A stretch of 47,425 nt of DNA, taken from assembly GCA_017530105.1 (NCBI GenBank), contig JAFXMW010000031.1:1-47425 (forward strand), written 5' to 3'. Position numbers and translations under genes: made by a program. Under the pieces are notes generated by a model, which was not told the origin of the DNA, searched no databases, and saw nothing but the letters and a program-made list of their open reading frames with translations. The DNA is from Bacteroidales bacterium (GTDB lineage: Bacteria; Bacteroidota; Bacteroidia; Bacteroidales; P3). Within the stretch, counting starts at the first letter, position 1; every line of letters starts with the position of its first letter. This document shows positions 18,133 to 27,300 of this stretch, piece after piece.

Positions 18133-18936
18133 ATGAAAAAATTACTCTTGTCCTTATTCCTGCTGCCGGCACTTTGGGTGTCGGCACAGGATTTGTGGTG
18201 CCCCGAACCCACCAATCGGTTGGTCAACGACTACTCCGACATGCTTTTGGCCAGCGAAGAGGAGGCCTTGGAGCTGCGTCTCGTCGCCTTCGACGACTCC
18301 ACCTCGAACCAGATTCTTGTTATCATCACCCCTTCGCTTCACGGTTGCGAAATCATGGAACTTGCCACCCGCATCGGCACCACCTGGGGCGTAGGACAGA
18401 AAGACCTTAAAAACGGCGTAGTCATCCTAATCAAATCCAAAACCGAAGATGAACCCTACGGTGATGTGGCTATAGCGCCCGGTTATGGGCTTGAAGGTGC
18501 GTTGCCCGACATCTTCTGCAAGCACATAATCGATGACCAGATGATAAGCCCCTTGGGCGAAGGTGAATACTACAAGGCTCTCACCCAAGCCCTTGATGTC
18601 ATCGAACCCGTATGCAGGGGCGAGTACAGCTATGCCGAATACCGCAAAGAAGGCCGCATGGCCCTATGGGCGCTTCTTGGTTTCATCATCTTAATGGTGG
18701 TAGTTCTTGTTTTGGCCGACCGCTACAACAAGAAACACAACAAACACAACGACGGAGACCATTTCACCGGCGGTTCGGGCAAAAGCACCGGACCCTATTG
18801 GGGCGGAATCATCTTCCCCCGTGGCGGCTCATGGGGCGGCGGCGGTTTCGGCTCCGGTGGCTTTGGCGGGTCGGGTGGTTTCGGCGGCTTTGGTGGCGGC
18901 AGCTTCGGCGGCGGCGGCGCACACGGCCGTTTTTAG
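18133..18936 (+). CDS. TPM-domain (YgcG-like) membrane protein with Gly-rich tail
   Basis: 267 residues. Signal peptide 1-19 (LLLSLFLLPALWVSAQ). TPM domain about 25-160 (RLVNDYSDMLLASEEEALE, then NQILVIITPSLHGCEIMELA and RIGTTWGVGQKDLKNGVVIL, and IAPGYGLEGALPD). A membrane helix follows at about 175-195 (ALWALLGFIILMVVVLVLA), then a short basic stretch and a tail of GGGFGSGGFGGSGG-type repeats ending GGGAHGRF, the usual end of YgcG relatives. Domain orientation implies TPM outside the inner membrane and the Gly-rich tail inside. TPM domains have phosphatase or chaperone-like roles in other systems; no function can be assigned here. It abuts lemA with no spacer. Confidence 0.9.
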   Translation: MKKLLLSLFLLPALWVSAQDLWCPEPTNRLVNDYSDMLLASEEEALELRLVAFDDSTSNQILVIITPSLHGCEIMELATRIGTTWGVGQKDLKNGVVILIKSKTEDEPYGDVAIAPGYGLEGALPDIFCKHIIDDQMISPLGEGEYYKALTQALDVIEPVCRGEYSYAEYRKEGRMALWALLGFIILMVVVLVLADRYNKKHNKHNDGDHFTGGSGKSTGPYWGGIIFPRGGSWGGGGFGSGGFGGSGGFGGFGGGSFGGGGAHGRF

Positions 18937-18968
18937 ACCACACCCCGGACAAACCACATTCGGTCCTT

Positions 18969-19077
18969 CCTTCGCTCGTTCTTCGTCAGGTCTCCCATAT
19001 TTCTCCCATATTTCTCCCATCCCGGATGGGAGAAATATGGGAGAAATGATGTAGAGGTAGGGGGGAAGGAGCGAAGG
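18969..19077. repeat. Nested palindromic intergenic element
   Basis: Outer inverted repeat CCTTCGCTC (18969-18977) / GAGCGAAGG (19069-19077), extendable with a mismatch. Inside is a perfect 22-bp inverted repeat (18999-19020 / 19026-19047) with a 5-base centre CCCGG. Each inner arm is itself two copies of ATTTCTCCCAT. It lies between convergent genes but has no T-run on either strand, so it is not a standard terminator. Confidence 0.85.
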
Positions 19078-19115
19078 TGGGGATATTTAGGTTGTGAGGG
19101 TATGATAACAAAACA

Positions 19116-19152
19116 ACGATGCCGGTTGACCCTTGCGGGTAGCCGGCATCGT
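19116..19152 (-). terminator. Terminator-like hairpin after the DUF4301 gene
   Basis: ACGATGCCGG (19116-19125) pairs with CCGGCATCGT (19143-19152), with an inner ACCC/GGGT. On the minus strand it is followed by TGTTTTG, a weak T-rich end, 30 bases past the stop at 19182. Confidence 0.7.
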
Positions 19153-19181
19153 GTTGGTTTGCAGTCTCCTGTGTAGGAGAA

Positions 19182-20729
19182 TTATGCTTCGAGGTGCTCT
19201 TTGCGGAGCAGGTCGTTGACTGTTTTGACGGGGTTGAAGGTGGCCAGGGGCACTTCGACAAAGAGGGTAATCCAGTTGGCCATGGCTCCGTTCCACAGTC
19301 CGGGCAGTTCCTGCGATTTGAGGATGGTGGCTCCTTTGCTCTTCTTGCTGATGAAGCCGGTGGCGGGGTCGACGTATTGGCGCAGGTCGAAGTAGCGGCC
19401 TTTGTAGTTCTTGGTGGCGCAGACGAGGTCGACGGGGTTGAAGTGGGTGGAGCTGGCGAGTATGGCTTCCTGTTTGGGGTCGTTGCGGTTGATTTGAGCA
19501 GTTTCCACGATTTGGAGGCTTTTGATTCCATGGGTGTTGCGGGTGAAGAAGGGGCCGCCGCCGGGTTCGCCTTGGTTGCGCACCATACCGCATACGCGCA
19601 TGGGGCGGTTGAGGATTTGGTGGAGTGTGAATGAGCGTTGCTCGGGGGTGAGACGGTCGTAGCCGTCGGGCAGTTCCAAGTGTAGTTGTTGTTGGATGAA
19701 GGTCTCCATGGCCTTGAGTTGTTTGGGAGTGGCTCCTTTGTCAAGCTGGCCGAGGAAGGCGAAGCTTTGCTTTTGGAGTTCGAGCAGGAGGCCGGCAAGC
19801 ACTTTTTTGTATACTATGGTGGTGTGTTTCATCCAGTCGGGCACGACGTTGTCGATGTTTTTGACAAAGATGATGTCGGCGCGTTGTTCGTTGAGGTTTT
19901 CGATGAGTGCTCCGTGTCCGCCGGGACGGAAGACGAGTCGGCCGTTGTCGTCGCGGACGGGGTTGTTTTGTTCATCGACGGCGATGATGTCGGTGTAGTG
20001 TTTCTGTTCGGAGAAGGAGATGTTGAGTTTGACGTGGAAGGCTTCTTCGTAGTAGCGTTTTACTTCGGCGATTTTTTTGCGGAAGAGGGGGCGGTGTTCG
20101 GGCGAGACGGTGAAGTGGAGGTTGACAGTGCCGTCGCTCATGCGGGCGTATTCGGCTCCTTCAACTATGTGTTCTTCGAGTGGGGTGCGTTGGAGATGTC
20201 CGTATTTGTGGAATTTGAGCAGGCCTTTGGGCAGGTTGCCGTAGCCCATGTATTGGTCTTGGAGGAGGAAGTTGATGACTGTGGCGAAGTCGCCGCGGTC
20301 CATATAGTCGCTGAAGTCGGCTTTGGATTTTTCCATGCAGGCTACGAGGTCGTCGAAAAAGGCGAAGGTGCGGATTTTTTCGAGGAATTCTTTTACTGCG
20401 GGGTGTTCTTTCTCAATCTTGTAGTCGATGCCGAAATAGGTGGCGGTAAAGGAGTAGAGGTCTTTGAACATGCGGGTGGCGGCACCCGATGCAGGGACGA
20501 ATTTGAGCAGTTTTTTGCCTTTGGAGGCTTGCTTGTAGAGGGCTACGTAGTGGTTGATGGCATCGTCGTCGAGACGGAGTATGCCGCCGTTTTCGACGGT
20601 GGCGGCATCGACCAGTTCCGTTTTGGGGAATCCTTTGCGGAAGTTGTCAATCTGGTGAAGTACTGCTTCCTCGGTCAGACCGAGGCGGGTGATTTGCTGT
20701 AGGTCTTCGGCTGAGAATTTAGGGTTCAT
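19182..20729 (-). CDS. DUF4301 family protein
   Basis: 515 residues, start ATG at 20729. The sequence matches the DUF4301 family of Bacteroidota (MNPKFSAEDLQQITRLGL, LKFVPASGAATRMFKDLYSF, LEEHIVEGAEYARM, FRPGGHGALIENLNEQRADI, NIDNVVPDWMK). No signal peptide or membrane segment, so cytoplasmic. FVPASGAATRMFK and RPGGHGALIENLN resemble nucleotide- or sugar-nucleotide-binding loops, but function is unknown. It lies 17 bases downstream of a lipoprotein gene on the same strand and probably shares its promoter at 21253-21246. Confidence 0.85.
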   Translation of the reverse strand: MNPKFSAEDLQQITRLGLTEEAVLHQIDNFRKGFPKTELVDAATVENGGILRLDDDAINHYVALYKQASKGKKLLKFVPASGAATRMFKDLYSFTATYFGIDYKIEKEHPAVKEFLEKIRTFAFFDDLVACMEKSKADFSDYMDRGDFATVINFLLQDQYMGYGNLPKGLLKFHKYGHLQRTPLEEHIVEGAEYARMSDGTVNLHFTVSPEHRPLFRKKIAEVKRYYEEAFHVKLNISFSEQKHYTDIIAVDEQNNPVRDDNGRLVFRPGGHGALIENLNEQRADIIFVKNIDNVVPDWMKHTTIVYKKVLAGLLLELQKQSFAFLGQLDKGATPKQLKAMETFIQQQLHLELPDGYDRLTPEQRSFTLHQILNRPMRVCGMVRNQGEPGGGPFFTRNTHGIKSLQIVETAQINRNDPKQEAILASSTHFNPVDLVCATKNYKGRYFDLRQYVDPATGFISKKSKGATILKSQELPGLWNGAMANWITLFVEVPLATFNPVKTVNDLLRKEHLEA

Positions 20730-20746
20730 GGCTGTAGCGTATTGGT

Positions 20747-21190
20747 TTAAATGTCTTGGAAGTCGGCGCGGCCGAGGGTTTTGTCACCGGTGACTTTTAC
20801 GGTGCTGGTGATGACTTCGCCTTCTTTAAGTCTGACGGTTCTTTCGCCCTGGCGGTAGTAGAATTTGTGGTTAAGGGTGTCGGGTTCGTCGATACGTGCC
20901 ATGATGGTCATGATGGCAGGGGCGGCGAATTTGGTGCGGGCAACACCGCTGCCGTCGCACTGCACGGTGTCGGCGATGGTTCCGACAACACTGCTCTGTG
21001 GGTCGTTTTCGTTGTTTTTAACATATTGTACTTTGACCCAAGCACCCGGTGAGGGCAGGTTGTTGTTCTTGGAATCTAACACGGTGACCTCAAGATAGCA
21101 CCAAGTATCCTTCTCGCATGAGGAAAAGGCGACGGTGGATAATACGCTGATTAACAGAAAACCGATAAGCGACAATGTTTTTTTCTTCAT
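20747..21190 (-). CDS. Small lipoprotein with an Ig-like/regulatory-domain-like body
   Basis: 147 residues from the ATG at 21190. That start gives a clean lipoprotein signal (LIGFLLISVLSTVAFSSC, lipidated Cys near residue 24). An in-frame ATG at 21214 is also possible; longer upstream reading would run through the promoter. The mature part looks like one beta-sandwich: YLEVTVLDSKNNNLPSPGAWV, a middle CDGSGVARTKF, and a final VITSTVKV strand, like carboxypeptidase-regulatory or CNA-B domains. Probably on the outer membrane facing the periplasm or surface. Function unknown. It precedes the DUF4301 gene by 17 bases. Confidence 0.75.
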   Translation of the reverse strand: MKKKTLSLIGFLLISVLSTVAFSSCEKDTWCYLEVTVLDSKNNNLPSPGAWVKVQYVKNNENDPQSSVVGTIADTVQCDGSGVARTKFAAPAIMTIMARIDEPDTLNHKFYYRQGERTVRLKEGEVITSTVKVTGDKTLGRADFQDI

Positions 21191-21205
21191 AATTTTTTCT
21201 TTTAT

Positions 21206-21239
21206 TTTGTGCATAAATGAATTTTTTTGACTAATTTTG
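21206..21239 (+). promoter_or_regulatory. Promoter TTTG-N22-TAATTTTG for the cyclophilin-pheS operon
   Basis: TTTG (21206-21209) and TAATTTTG (21232-21239), about 30 bases before the ATG at 21269. The -7 element is only 6 bases from the opposing -7 element of the lipoprotein gene. Confidence 0.65.
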
Positions 21240-21245
21240 CATCTG

Positions 21246-21279
21246 CAAAGATAGTAAAAAAACACGGTATGATGACAAA
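21246..21279 (-). promoter_or_regulatory. Promoter TTTG-N22-TATCTTTG for the lipoprotein-DUF4301 operon
   Basis: On the minus strand TTTG (21279-21276) and TATCTTTG (21253-21246). It faces the plus-strand promoter, so the two transcripts start from within each other's promoter DNA and overlap by a few bases. Confidence 0.65.
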
Positions 21280-21958
21280 AAAAATTTGTTTTATTGCAGT
21301 TTTTCTTTCTTTCCTGTCCATGGGTTATGCACAAAAAATTGACAGACAGGTTAAAAAAGGAGAGAAGGAGTATTACGTTAAAATAGAAACTTCCTATGGT
21401 GACATGGTGGTTAAACTATATAATGAGACCCCATTGCATCGTGATAATTTTCTAAAATTGGTGAAAGAGGGTGTGTATGACGACCTGCTTTTCCATCGTG
21501 TTATCAATCAGTTTATGATTCAGGGCGGCGACCCTAATTCGCGCAATGCCAAACCGGGTCAGATGCTCGGTGAAGGTGGCTTGGGATACACTGTTCCCGC
21601 CGAGTTTGTGCCGACACTTTATCACAAGAAAGGGGCTTTGGCTGCTGCCCGTCAGGGCGACGGGGTGAACCCTGAGAAGGCTTCGTCGTCGTGCCAGTTT
21701 TATATTGTGCAGGGGACTACGTGGGATGCCGAGAGGCTGAAGTCGGTGGAGCAGCGTATGGGCAAGAGTTTCACTGCTGAACAGGCTGAAGTGTATGCCA
21801 AGATTGGCGGCACTCCGTTCCTGGATGGCGATTATACTGTTTTCGGCGAGGTGGTGGAAGGCCTTGAGGTGGTGGATAAGATTGCCGCTGTGCCTTGTGG
21901 CCCGATGGATCGCCCGGTGGAAGATGTAAAAATGAAGATGACTATTATTGAGAGATGA
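21269..21958 (+). CDS. Exported cyclophilin-type peptidyl-prolyl isomerase
   Basis: 229 residues from the ATG at 21269 (a second ATG follows at 21272); upstream in-frame codons lie inside the promoter. Signal peptide MTKKICFIAVFLSFLSMGYAQ. Cyclophilin core: ETSYGDMVVKLYNETPLHRDN, then LLFHRVINQFMIQGGDP with the catalytic Arg of FHRV, GALAAARQGDGVNPEKASSSCQFYIVQG, and VFGEVVEGLEVVDKIA. It catalyses proline cis-trans isomerisation, most likely in the periplasm. The insertion around the SCQFYIVQG segment is common in Bacteroidota. The last 4 bases overlap pheS (ATGA), so it is translationally coupled to a cytoplasmic synthetase, probably only by operon organisation. Confidence 0.92.
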   Translation: MMTKKICFIAVFLSFLSMGYAQKIDRQVKKGEKEYYVKIETSYGDMVVKLYNETPLHRDNFLKLVKEGVYDDLLFHRVINQFMIQGGDPNSRNAKPGQMLGEGGLGYTVPAEFVPTLYHKKGALAAARQGDGVNPEKASSSCQFYIVQGTTWDAERLKSVEQRMGKSFTAEQAEVYAKIGGTPFLDGDYTVFGEVVEGLEVVDKIAAVPCGPMDRPVEDVKMKMTIIER

Positions 21959-23004
21959 ACGCATTAAAAGACAAAATTCAGGCCTATATCGAGGATATTC
22001 AGGCCACTCAGATTGAAAACATTCAGGACAGAGCTGCACGAGTTGAAATGTTCCGTGTGAAGTATCTGGGCAAGAAAGGTGTGATTAATGACCTTTTCGA
22101 GCAGTTTAAAACAGTCCCCAACGAGGAGAAAAAGGACTTGGGCAAGGCTCTCAACATGCTGAAGACCGCTGCCGTGAACAAGATTGAGGAGTTCAAGGCT
22201 TTCGTGGAGGAACATCAGCAGCAGGAGGGTACGGGCGATTTGACCATGCCTACCGATTTCTCGGCCATGGGCAGCCGTCATGTGCTGTCGGTGGTGATGA
22301 ACGAGATTATCGATATCTTTTCCCGTATTGGTTTCACCGTTGCCGAGTCGGTGGAGATTGAGGATGACTGGCATCTGTTTTCAGCGCTGAATTTCCCGCC
22401 AGACCATCCTGCCCGCGATATGCAGGACACTTTCTTCGTTGAGAAGGAGGAGGGACGGCAGGAGGTGGCTTTGCGCACTCATACGTCGTCGGTTCAGGTG
22501 CGTGTGATGGAGAACAATAAGCCGCCTATCCGCATCATTGCTCCGGGACGTGTGTTCCGCAACGAGGCTATCAGTGCCCGCGCCCATTGCATTTTCCATC
22601 AGGTGGAGGCACTGTATGTGGATAAGAATGTGTCGTTTGCCGATTTGAAGCAGACGTTGCTATATTTTGCAAAAGAGATGTTTGGCGAGCAGACGCAGAT
22701 ACGTCTCCGTCCGTCGTATTTCCCCTTTACCGAGCCGTCGGCCGAGATGGATATTTCGTGCGGAATTTGTGGCGGTAAAGGCTGCAATATCTGCAAGGGT
22801 ACAGGCTGGCTGGAGATTTTGGGCTGCGGAATGGTTGATCCCAATGTTTTGAAAGCATGTAATATAGACCCGAATGAGTATACTGGTTTCGCACTTGGTA
22901 TGGGTGTGGAGAGAATGGCTATGCTGAAGTATCAGATTCGGGACTTGAGACTTTATTTCGAGAATGACCTCCGTTTCTTGAAACAGTTTGACGCCATAGT
23001 GTAG
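21955..23004 (+). CDS. pheS: Phenylalanyl-tRNA synthetase alpha subunit
   Basis: 349 residues, normal length. N-terminal coiled coil for tRNA binding (RVEMFRVKYLGKKGVINDLFEQF), then class II catalytic core: LNFPPDHPARDMQDTFF, LRTHTSSVQVRVM, FRNEAISARAHCIFHQVE (motif 2), FPFTEPSAEMDI, and motif 3 GMGVERMAMLKYQIRDLR near the C terminus. A CGICGGKGCNICKGTGW segment (about 267-283) has four Cys, seen in some Bacteroidota PheS. It charges tRNA-Phe with the beta subunit PheT, which is not in this window. Overlaps the cyclophilin stop by 4 bases. Confidence 0.96.
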   Translation: MNALKDKIQAYIEDIQATQIENIQDRAARVEMFRVKYLGKKGVINDLFEQFKTVPNEEKKDLGKALNMLKTAAVNKIEEFKAFVEEHQQQEGTGDLTMPTDFSAMGSRHVLSVVMNEIIDIFSRIGFTVAESVEIEDDWHLFSALNFPPDHPARDMQDTFFVEKEEGRQEVALRTHTSSVQVRVMENNKPPIRIIAPGRVFRNEAISARAHCIFHQVEALYVDKNVSFADLKQTLLYFAKEMFGEQTQIRLRPSYFPFTEPSAEMDISCGICGGKGCNICKGTGWLEILGCGMVDPNVLKACNIDPNEYTGFALGMGVERMAMLKYQIRDLRLYFENDLRFLKQFDAIV

Positions 23005-23174
23005 AGGAGTTCCAGTTGCTGGGGCTTAGGTCCGTTTGCTTATACTGGAGGGGATGGTTTTTTCTGCGGTGAGGTGGGGTTGTTGTGTGAGTCGATGAGG
23101 GTATTGTTGGGTTGGGTATGAAAGGCAAATGAGGATGAAATGGGGTTTTAAGTCAATCAGGTAAAAATCGGATT

Positions 23175-23537
23175 ATGAGTAGAATTACGTTGAACGGGAT
23201 GCGTTTTTACGCTTATCATGGTTGTTTTGCCGAGGAGCAGGCTATTGGCACGCATTTCTTGTTGGATGTGGAGTATGAGACGGATACGTCGAGGGCTCAG
23301 GCTTCGGACGATATAGCTGACACTGTGAGTTATCTGGATGTGTACAGGACGATAAAAAAGGAGATGGAACAGCCTTCGCACTTGCTTGAACACGTGGGAG
23401 ACAGGGTGTGTAGCAGTTTGCTGGCGGGGTATCCTGCCATTGAGCGGGTGAGTGTTCGGGTGTCGAAATTGAATCCCCCGTTGGGAGGGCATCTCGCATC
23501 GGTGACGGTGGAGATTACAAAAGACCGTGGTCGTTGA
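23175..23537 (+). CDS. folB: Dihydroneopterin aldolase
   Basis: 120 residues, usual length. MRFYAYHGCFAEEQAIGTHF contains the conserved YHG and the catalytic Glu region; VRVSKLNPPLGG holds the conserved Lys. The enzyme cleaves 7,8-dihydroneopterin to 6-hydroxymethyl-7,8-dihydropterin in folate synthesis and assembles as a ring in the cytoplasm. It lies 170 bases after pheS without a clear promoter or terminator between. Its 3' end overlaps the 3' end of radC by 23 bases on the opposite strand. Confidence 0.93.
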   Translation: MSRITLNGMRFYAYHGCFAEEQAIGTHFLLDVEYETDTSRAQASDDIADTVSYLDVYRTIKKEMEQPSHLLEHVGDRVCSSLLAGYPAIERVSVRVSKLNPPLGGHLASVTVEITKDRGR

Positions 23538-24249
23538 AGCTGTAATAAGCGGGTTTGCCTTCGGGCGAGATTCCCACAATCAGGTGTTCTATAAGTCTGA
23601 TGTTTAGTATTTTGCCTGCTTCGGATATCCGGTTTGTCAGGTCTTTGTCAGGTCTGCTTGGCTGAAGGTTTCCGGAAGGATGGTTGTGGGCTACGGCGAG
23701 AGCCACAGCGTTGTGCTCCAAAGCGGCACGAAAGATGATGCGGAGGTCGACGGTGGTTTGTGTCAGTCCGCCACTTCCAATGCGTTGTTTCCAGACTATT
23801 TTGTTGCGTTGGTTGAGGTACACGGCCCAGAATTCCTCGTTGGGGAGGTCGATGATAGAGTGGCTGATGAAGCGGAACAGGTCTTCGCTGTTTTTGATGA
23901 TGTCTTCTTTGGCTTCTTTGTCTTCTTTCAACATTCTGTTGCCCAGTTCGAGGGCGGCGAGAACGGTAACGGCCTTGGTGGAGCCGAGGCCTTTGTGGTA
24001 TCGCTGCAAGTCGCTGACTTCCATGCGTGCAAGCTCGGTCAGCCGGTTGTTGGATTGTTGAAGGATGTTCATGGCAATTTCGATGGCGCTGGCACCTGGG
24101 ATTCCGGTACGGATAAGGATGGCCAAAAGTTCGCTGTCGGTGAGACTTTTTTTGCCGTTTGCCAACATTTTTTCACGAGGCCGGTCCTCCATTGGTCTCT
24201 GTGTAATGGGGATGTTTTTGGGGGTCTTAGGGTTGTTGTCGTTCATCAT
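23515..24249 (-). CDS. radC: RadC family JAB/MPN-domain protein
   Basis: 244 residues from the ATG at 24249. N-terminal helix-hairpin-helix region (LTDSELLAILIRTGIPG ... LARMEVSDLQRYHKGLG) and C-terminal JAMM domain with the zinc motif in VALAVAHNHPSGNLQPSRPDKDL (about 200-222). RadC was once linked to DNA repair, but the link is not supported in later work; the family is probably a metallo-isopeptidase or nuclease-like protein of unclear role. Single gene, divergent from secDF, with a -7 element at 24274-24267. The 3' end overlaps folB tail to tail. Confidence 0.93.
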   Translation of the reverse strand: MMNDNNPKTPKNIPITQRPMEDRPREKMLANGKKSLTDSELLAILIRTGIPGASAIEIAMNILQQSNNRLTELARMEVSDLQRYHKGLGSTKAVTVLAALELGNRMLKEDKEAKEDIIKNSEDLFRFISHSIIDLPNEEFWAVYLNQRNKIVWKQRIGSGGLTQTTVDLRIIFRAALEHNAVALAVAHNHPSGNLQPSRPDKDLTNRISEAGKILNIRLIEHLIVGISPEGKPAYYSFNDHGLL

Positions 24250-24266
24250 TGCAATCTATTTTTTTG

Positions 24267-24274
24267 CAAAATTA
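24267..24274 (-). promoter_or_regulatory. -7 element TAATTTTG for radC
   Basis: TAATTTTG on the minus strand, 17 bases before the radC ATG at 24249. No clear TTG at the standard spacing. Confidence 0.5.
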
Positions 24275-24295
24275 CTTCTTTTTTTGGAAAAATGC

Positions 24296-24325
24296 TTGTT
24301 GTGTCGATAAAATTTGTTATCTTTG
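24296..24325 (+). promoter_or_regulatory. secDF promoter TTG-N19-TATCTTTG
   Basis: TTG at 24296-24298, 19-base spacer, TATCTTTG at 24318-24325, 47 bases before the ATG at 24373. A good match to the Bacteroidetes consensus. Confidence 0.8.
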
Positions 24326-24372
24326 CATGTTCAAAATGTGTAATAACTAAACAAAACTTTAACACGTAAGAT

Positions 24373-27300
24373 ATGCAGAATAAAGGACTTATTAGATTTC
24401 TTACATGGGCTTTTGTCTTGGTATGTTTGTATCAATTGTCGTTTACTTTTGTTACAAGCAGGGTAGAGAAGAACGCGGAAAAAGCCGCAGAAGCCTATGT
24501 TCAGAGCACAACCGCACAAAATTTGATTAGCAACAAATCGCATGGTGATGCTCTGTATGCTCAATCACTGAAAGACTCGCTCTTGATTGACCGTGAGGCG
24601 CAGTATTTGGACTCAATGGCCAGCGAGAAAGTCTATCTGGGTTACACCTATCGTCAGTGCCAGGCACGCGAGATTAACCTCGGTCTTGACCTGAAGGGCG
24701 GTATGAATGTAATGCTTGAGGTTTCCACCGTTGACGTGGTGCGTGCTTTGGCTGGCCACACGGAGGATTCCGTGTTCAACAAGGCTATCGACATGGCCGT
24801 GGCCACCCAGAAAAAGACTACCAACAGAGATTTTGTGTCGCTGTTTTACGATGCCATTCTCGAGGTGAATCCCGATGTTCAGTTGGCTTCGTATTTCAAC
24901 ACCCAGTTGCGCGACCGAATCAAGCTGACCGATGATAACAACACTGTTATCAAGGTTGTTAAGGAGGAAGCTGCCAGTGCCTACGACCGCACTTATGAGA
25001 TTCTCCGCCAGCGTATAGACAAGTTTGGTGTGGCACAGCCCACCATTCAGCAGTTGCGCGCTTCGGAGCGTATTTTGGTTGAGCTTCCCGGTGTCAAGGA
25101 TCCCCAGCGCGTGCGTAAACTTCTCCAAGGTACTGCCCAGTTGGAGTTCTGGTTGACTTATGACAATCCCGAGGCTTACCAGATGTTGGACAAGGTGGAT
25201 GCTTTTATTGCTTCCATCGGTGGCCCGGATGCCGAGGCTCAGCCTACTGCCGAGGTTGCTGAAACCGAGGTTAAGGATTCGGTGTCAGAGGGTGATTCGC
25301 TGCTGAATGCTCTGGGCGCTGCCAATAACAGCTCTGAAGAGGGTAATGCCGAAGGTTTGACCAAGGACCACCCCTTGTTCAATGAGAACATGCTGATGCC
25401 GAACATCAATCAGCAGGGTGGACTGATGGAAGGCCCTGTGGTTGGATATGCTCATGGTAAGAGCCGCGACGCTATCAGCCGCATGATTGAGACTGCTTTT
25501 GAAAAGCGTGTGATTGACAGCCGCACTGTCAAATTCCTCTGGTCTGCCAAGCCTGTCCAGGATGGTTCGGACATTTATCAGTTGTTTGCAATCCGCATCA
25601 ATACCCGCGATGGTTCAGCACTGCTTGACGGTAGTGTAATAACCGACGCCCGTCAGGATTTCAGTAACGCCGGCGGCAATGAGATTTCTATGACAATGAA
25701 TAGCGAGGGCGCACGCGAGTGGAAACGTATCACTGGTGAGAATGTAGGTCGTTGTGTGGCCATCGTGCTCGACAATCTGGTGTATTCAGCTCCCGTGGTG
25801 AACGGCGAGATTGCCGGAGGACGTTCCTCTATTACGGGTAGTTTCACTTTGGAAGAGGCAAAGGACCTTGCCAACATTCTTAAGTCAGGTAAGTTGCCCG
25901 CTCCCGCCGTCATCGTGCAGGAGGCCGTGGTTGGCCCGTCGCTCGGTCAGGAGTCGATTAACAGAGGTTTGATTTCATTCATCCTTGCATTTATTATTGT
26001 ACTTATATATATGGTTGTGTTCTACAATCGCGGCGGCTGGGTTTCGGCTGTTGCCCTTGTGACCAACATTTTCCTCCTCTTTGGCGTTCTGGCCTCTGTA
26101 GGTGCAGTGCTCACGATGCCTGGTATTGCCGGTATTGTGTTGACGTTGGCAATGGCAGTGGATGGTAACGTCATTATCTACGAACGTATCAAGGAAGAGC
26201 TGCGTTCCGGCTCGAGTATGGCAAATGCCGTGGCTGCCGGTTTCAAAAACGCATATTCCGCCATTATCGACGGTCAGGTGACAACGTTCTTGCTGGGTCT
26301 TGTGCTGATTATGTTCGGTTCGGGTTCTGTCCAGGGTTTTGCTGTCACACTCTGTATTGGTATCGTTACCTCACTGTTTACCTCAATATTCATCACCCGT
26401 CTGTGTATCGACTGGATGTTGAATCACAAGAAAACGATGAATTTCTCCTTCCCGTTCTCGGAGAACTTCATGCGTAACGCCCATTATGATTTCATTGGCA
26501 GACGTAAGACTTTCTATATTATCGCTGTCTGCGCAATTGCTGTCTGCCTTATCGGTATTTTTGCCCGTGGATTGAGCCGCGGTATTGATTTCACCGGTGG
26601 CCGCACCTATGTGGTTCGCTTCGATCAGCCTGTCAATGCTGTTGACGTACGTTCTGCTCTCGACAAAGAGTTTGGTGAGGCTCCTGAGGTGAAAACCTAT
26701 GGCCCCAGTACTCAGTTGAAGATTACCACCAAGTACAAATTCAATGAGGACGGTGAGTCCATCAACAATGAGATTGCTTCCCTGTTGTATGCTGGTACGA
26801 AAGGTTTCTTTGCCAATGGAATCTCAGAAGATGAGTTCCGTAGCACCGAGACCAACCCGTTGGGTATTATCCAGTCCGAACAGGTCGGTGCATCAATAGC
26901 CAATGACTTGGTCCGCAACGCTTTCTTGGCGGTCATAGGCGGTCTGCTCGTAATGTTTGTTTACATAGGCCTCCGTTTCCGTAGCTGGCGTTTCGGTGTG
27001 GGTAGTGTTGTGGCTCTGGCACATGACACCATTCTCGTTATCGGTGTCTTTGCATTGCTGCATGGTCTGCTTCCGTTCAATCTGGATGTTGACCAGTCGT
27101 TCATTGCCGCTGTGCTGACAGTTATTGGTTATTCAATCAATGCCACTGTGGTTATTTTCGACCGTGTGCGTGAGTATCGCAAACTTTACCCCAAGCGTAC
27201 TCTCAAGGTTCACATGAATGATGCTATCAATTCAACGTTGGCACGTACAATCAACACTAGCGGAACAACGTTCTTCACCCTGTTGATGATGTTCATCTTC

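Noticed and set aside
19686-20702. 338-codon open frame on the plus strand opposite the DUF4301 gene
   Set aside because: Val/Phe/Gly/Glu-rich composition typical of an antisense shadow, no promoter, and fully inside a clear family gene on the other strand.
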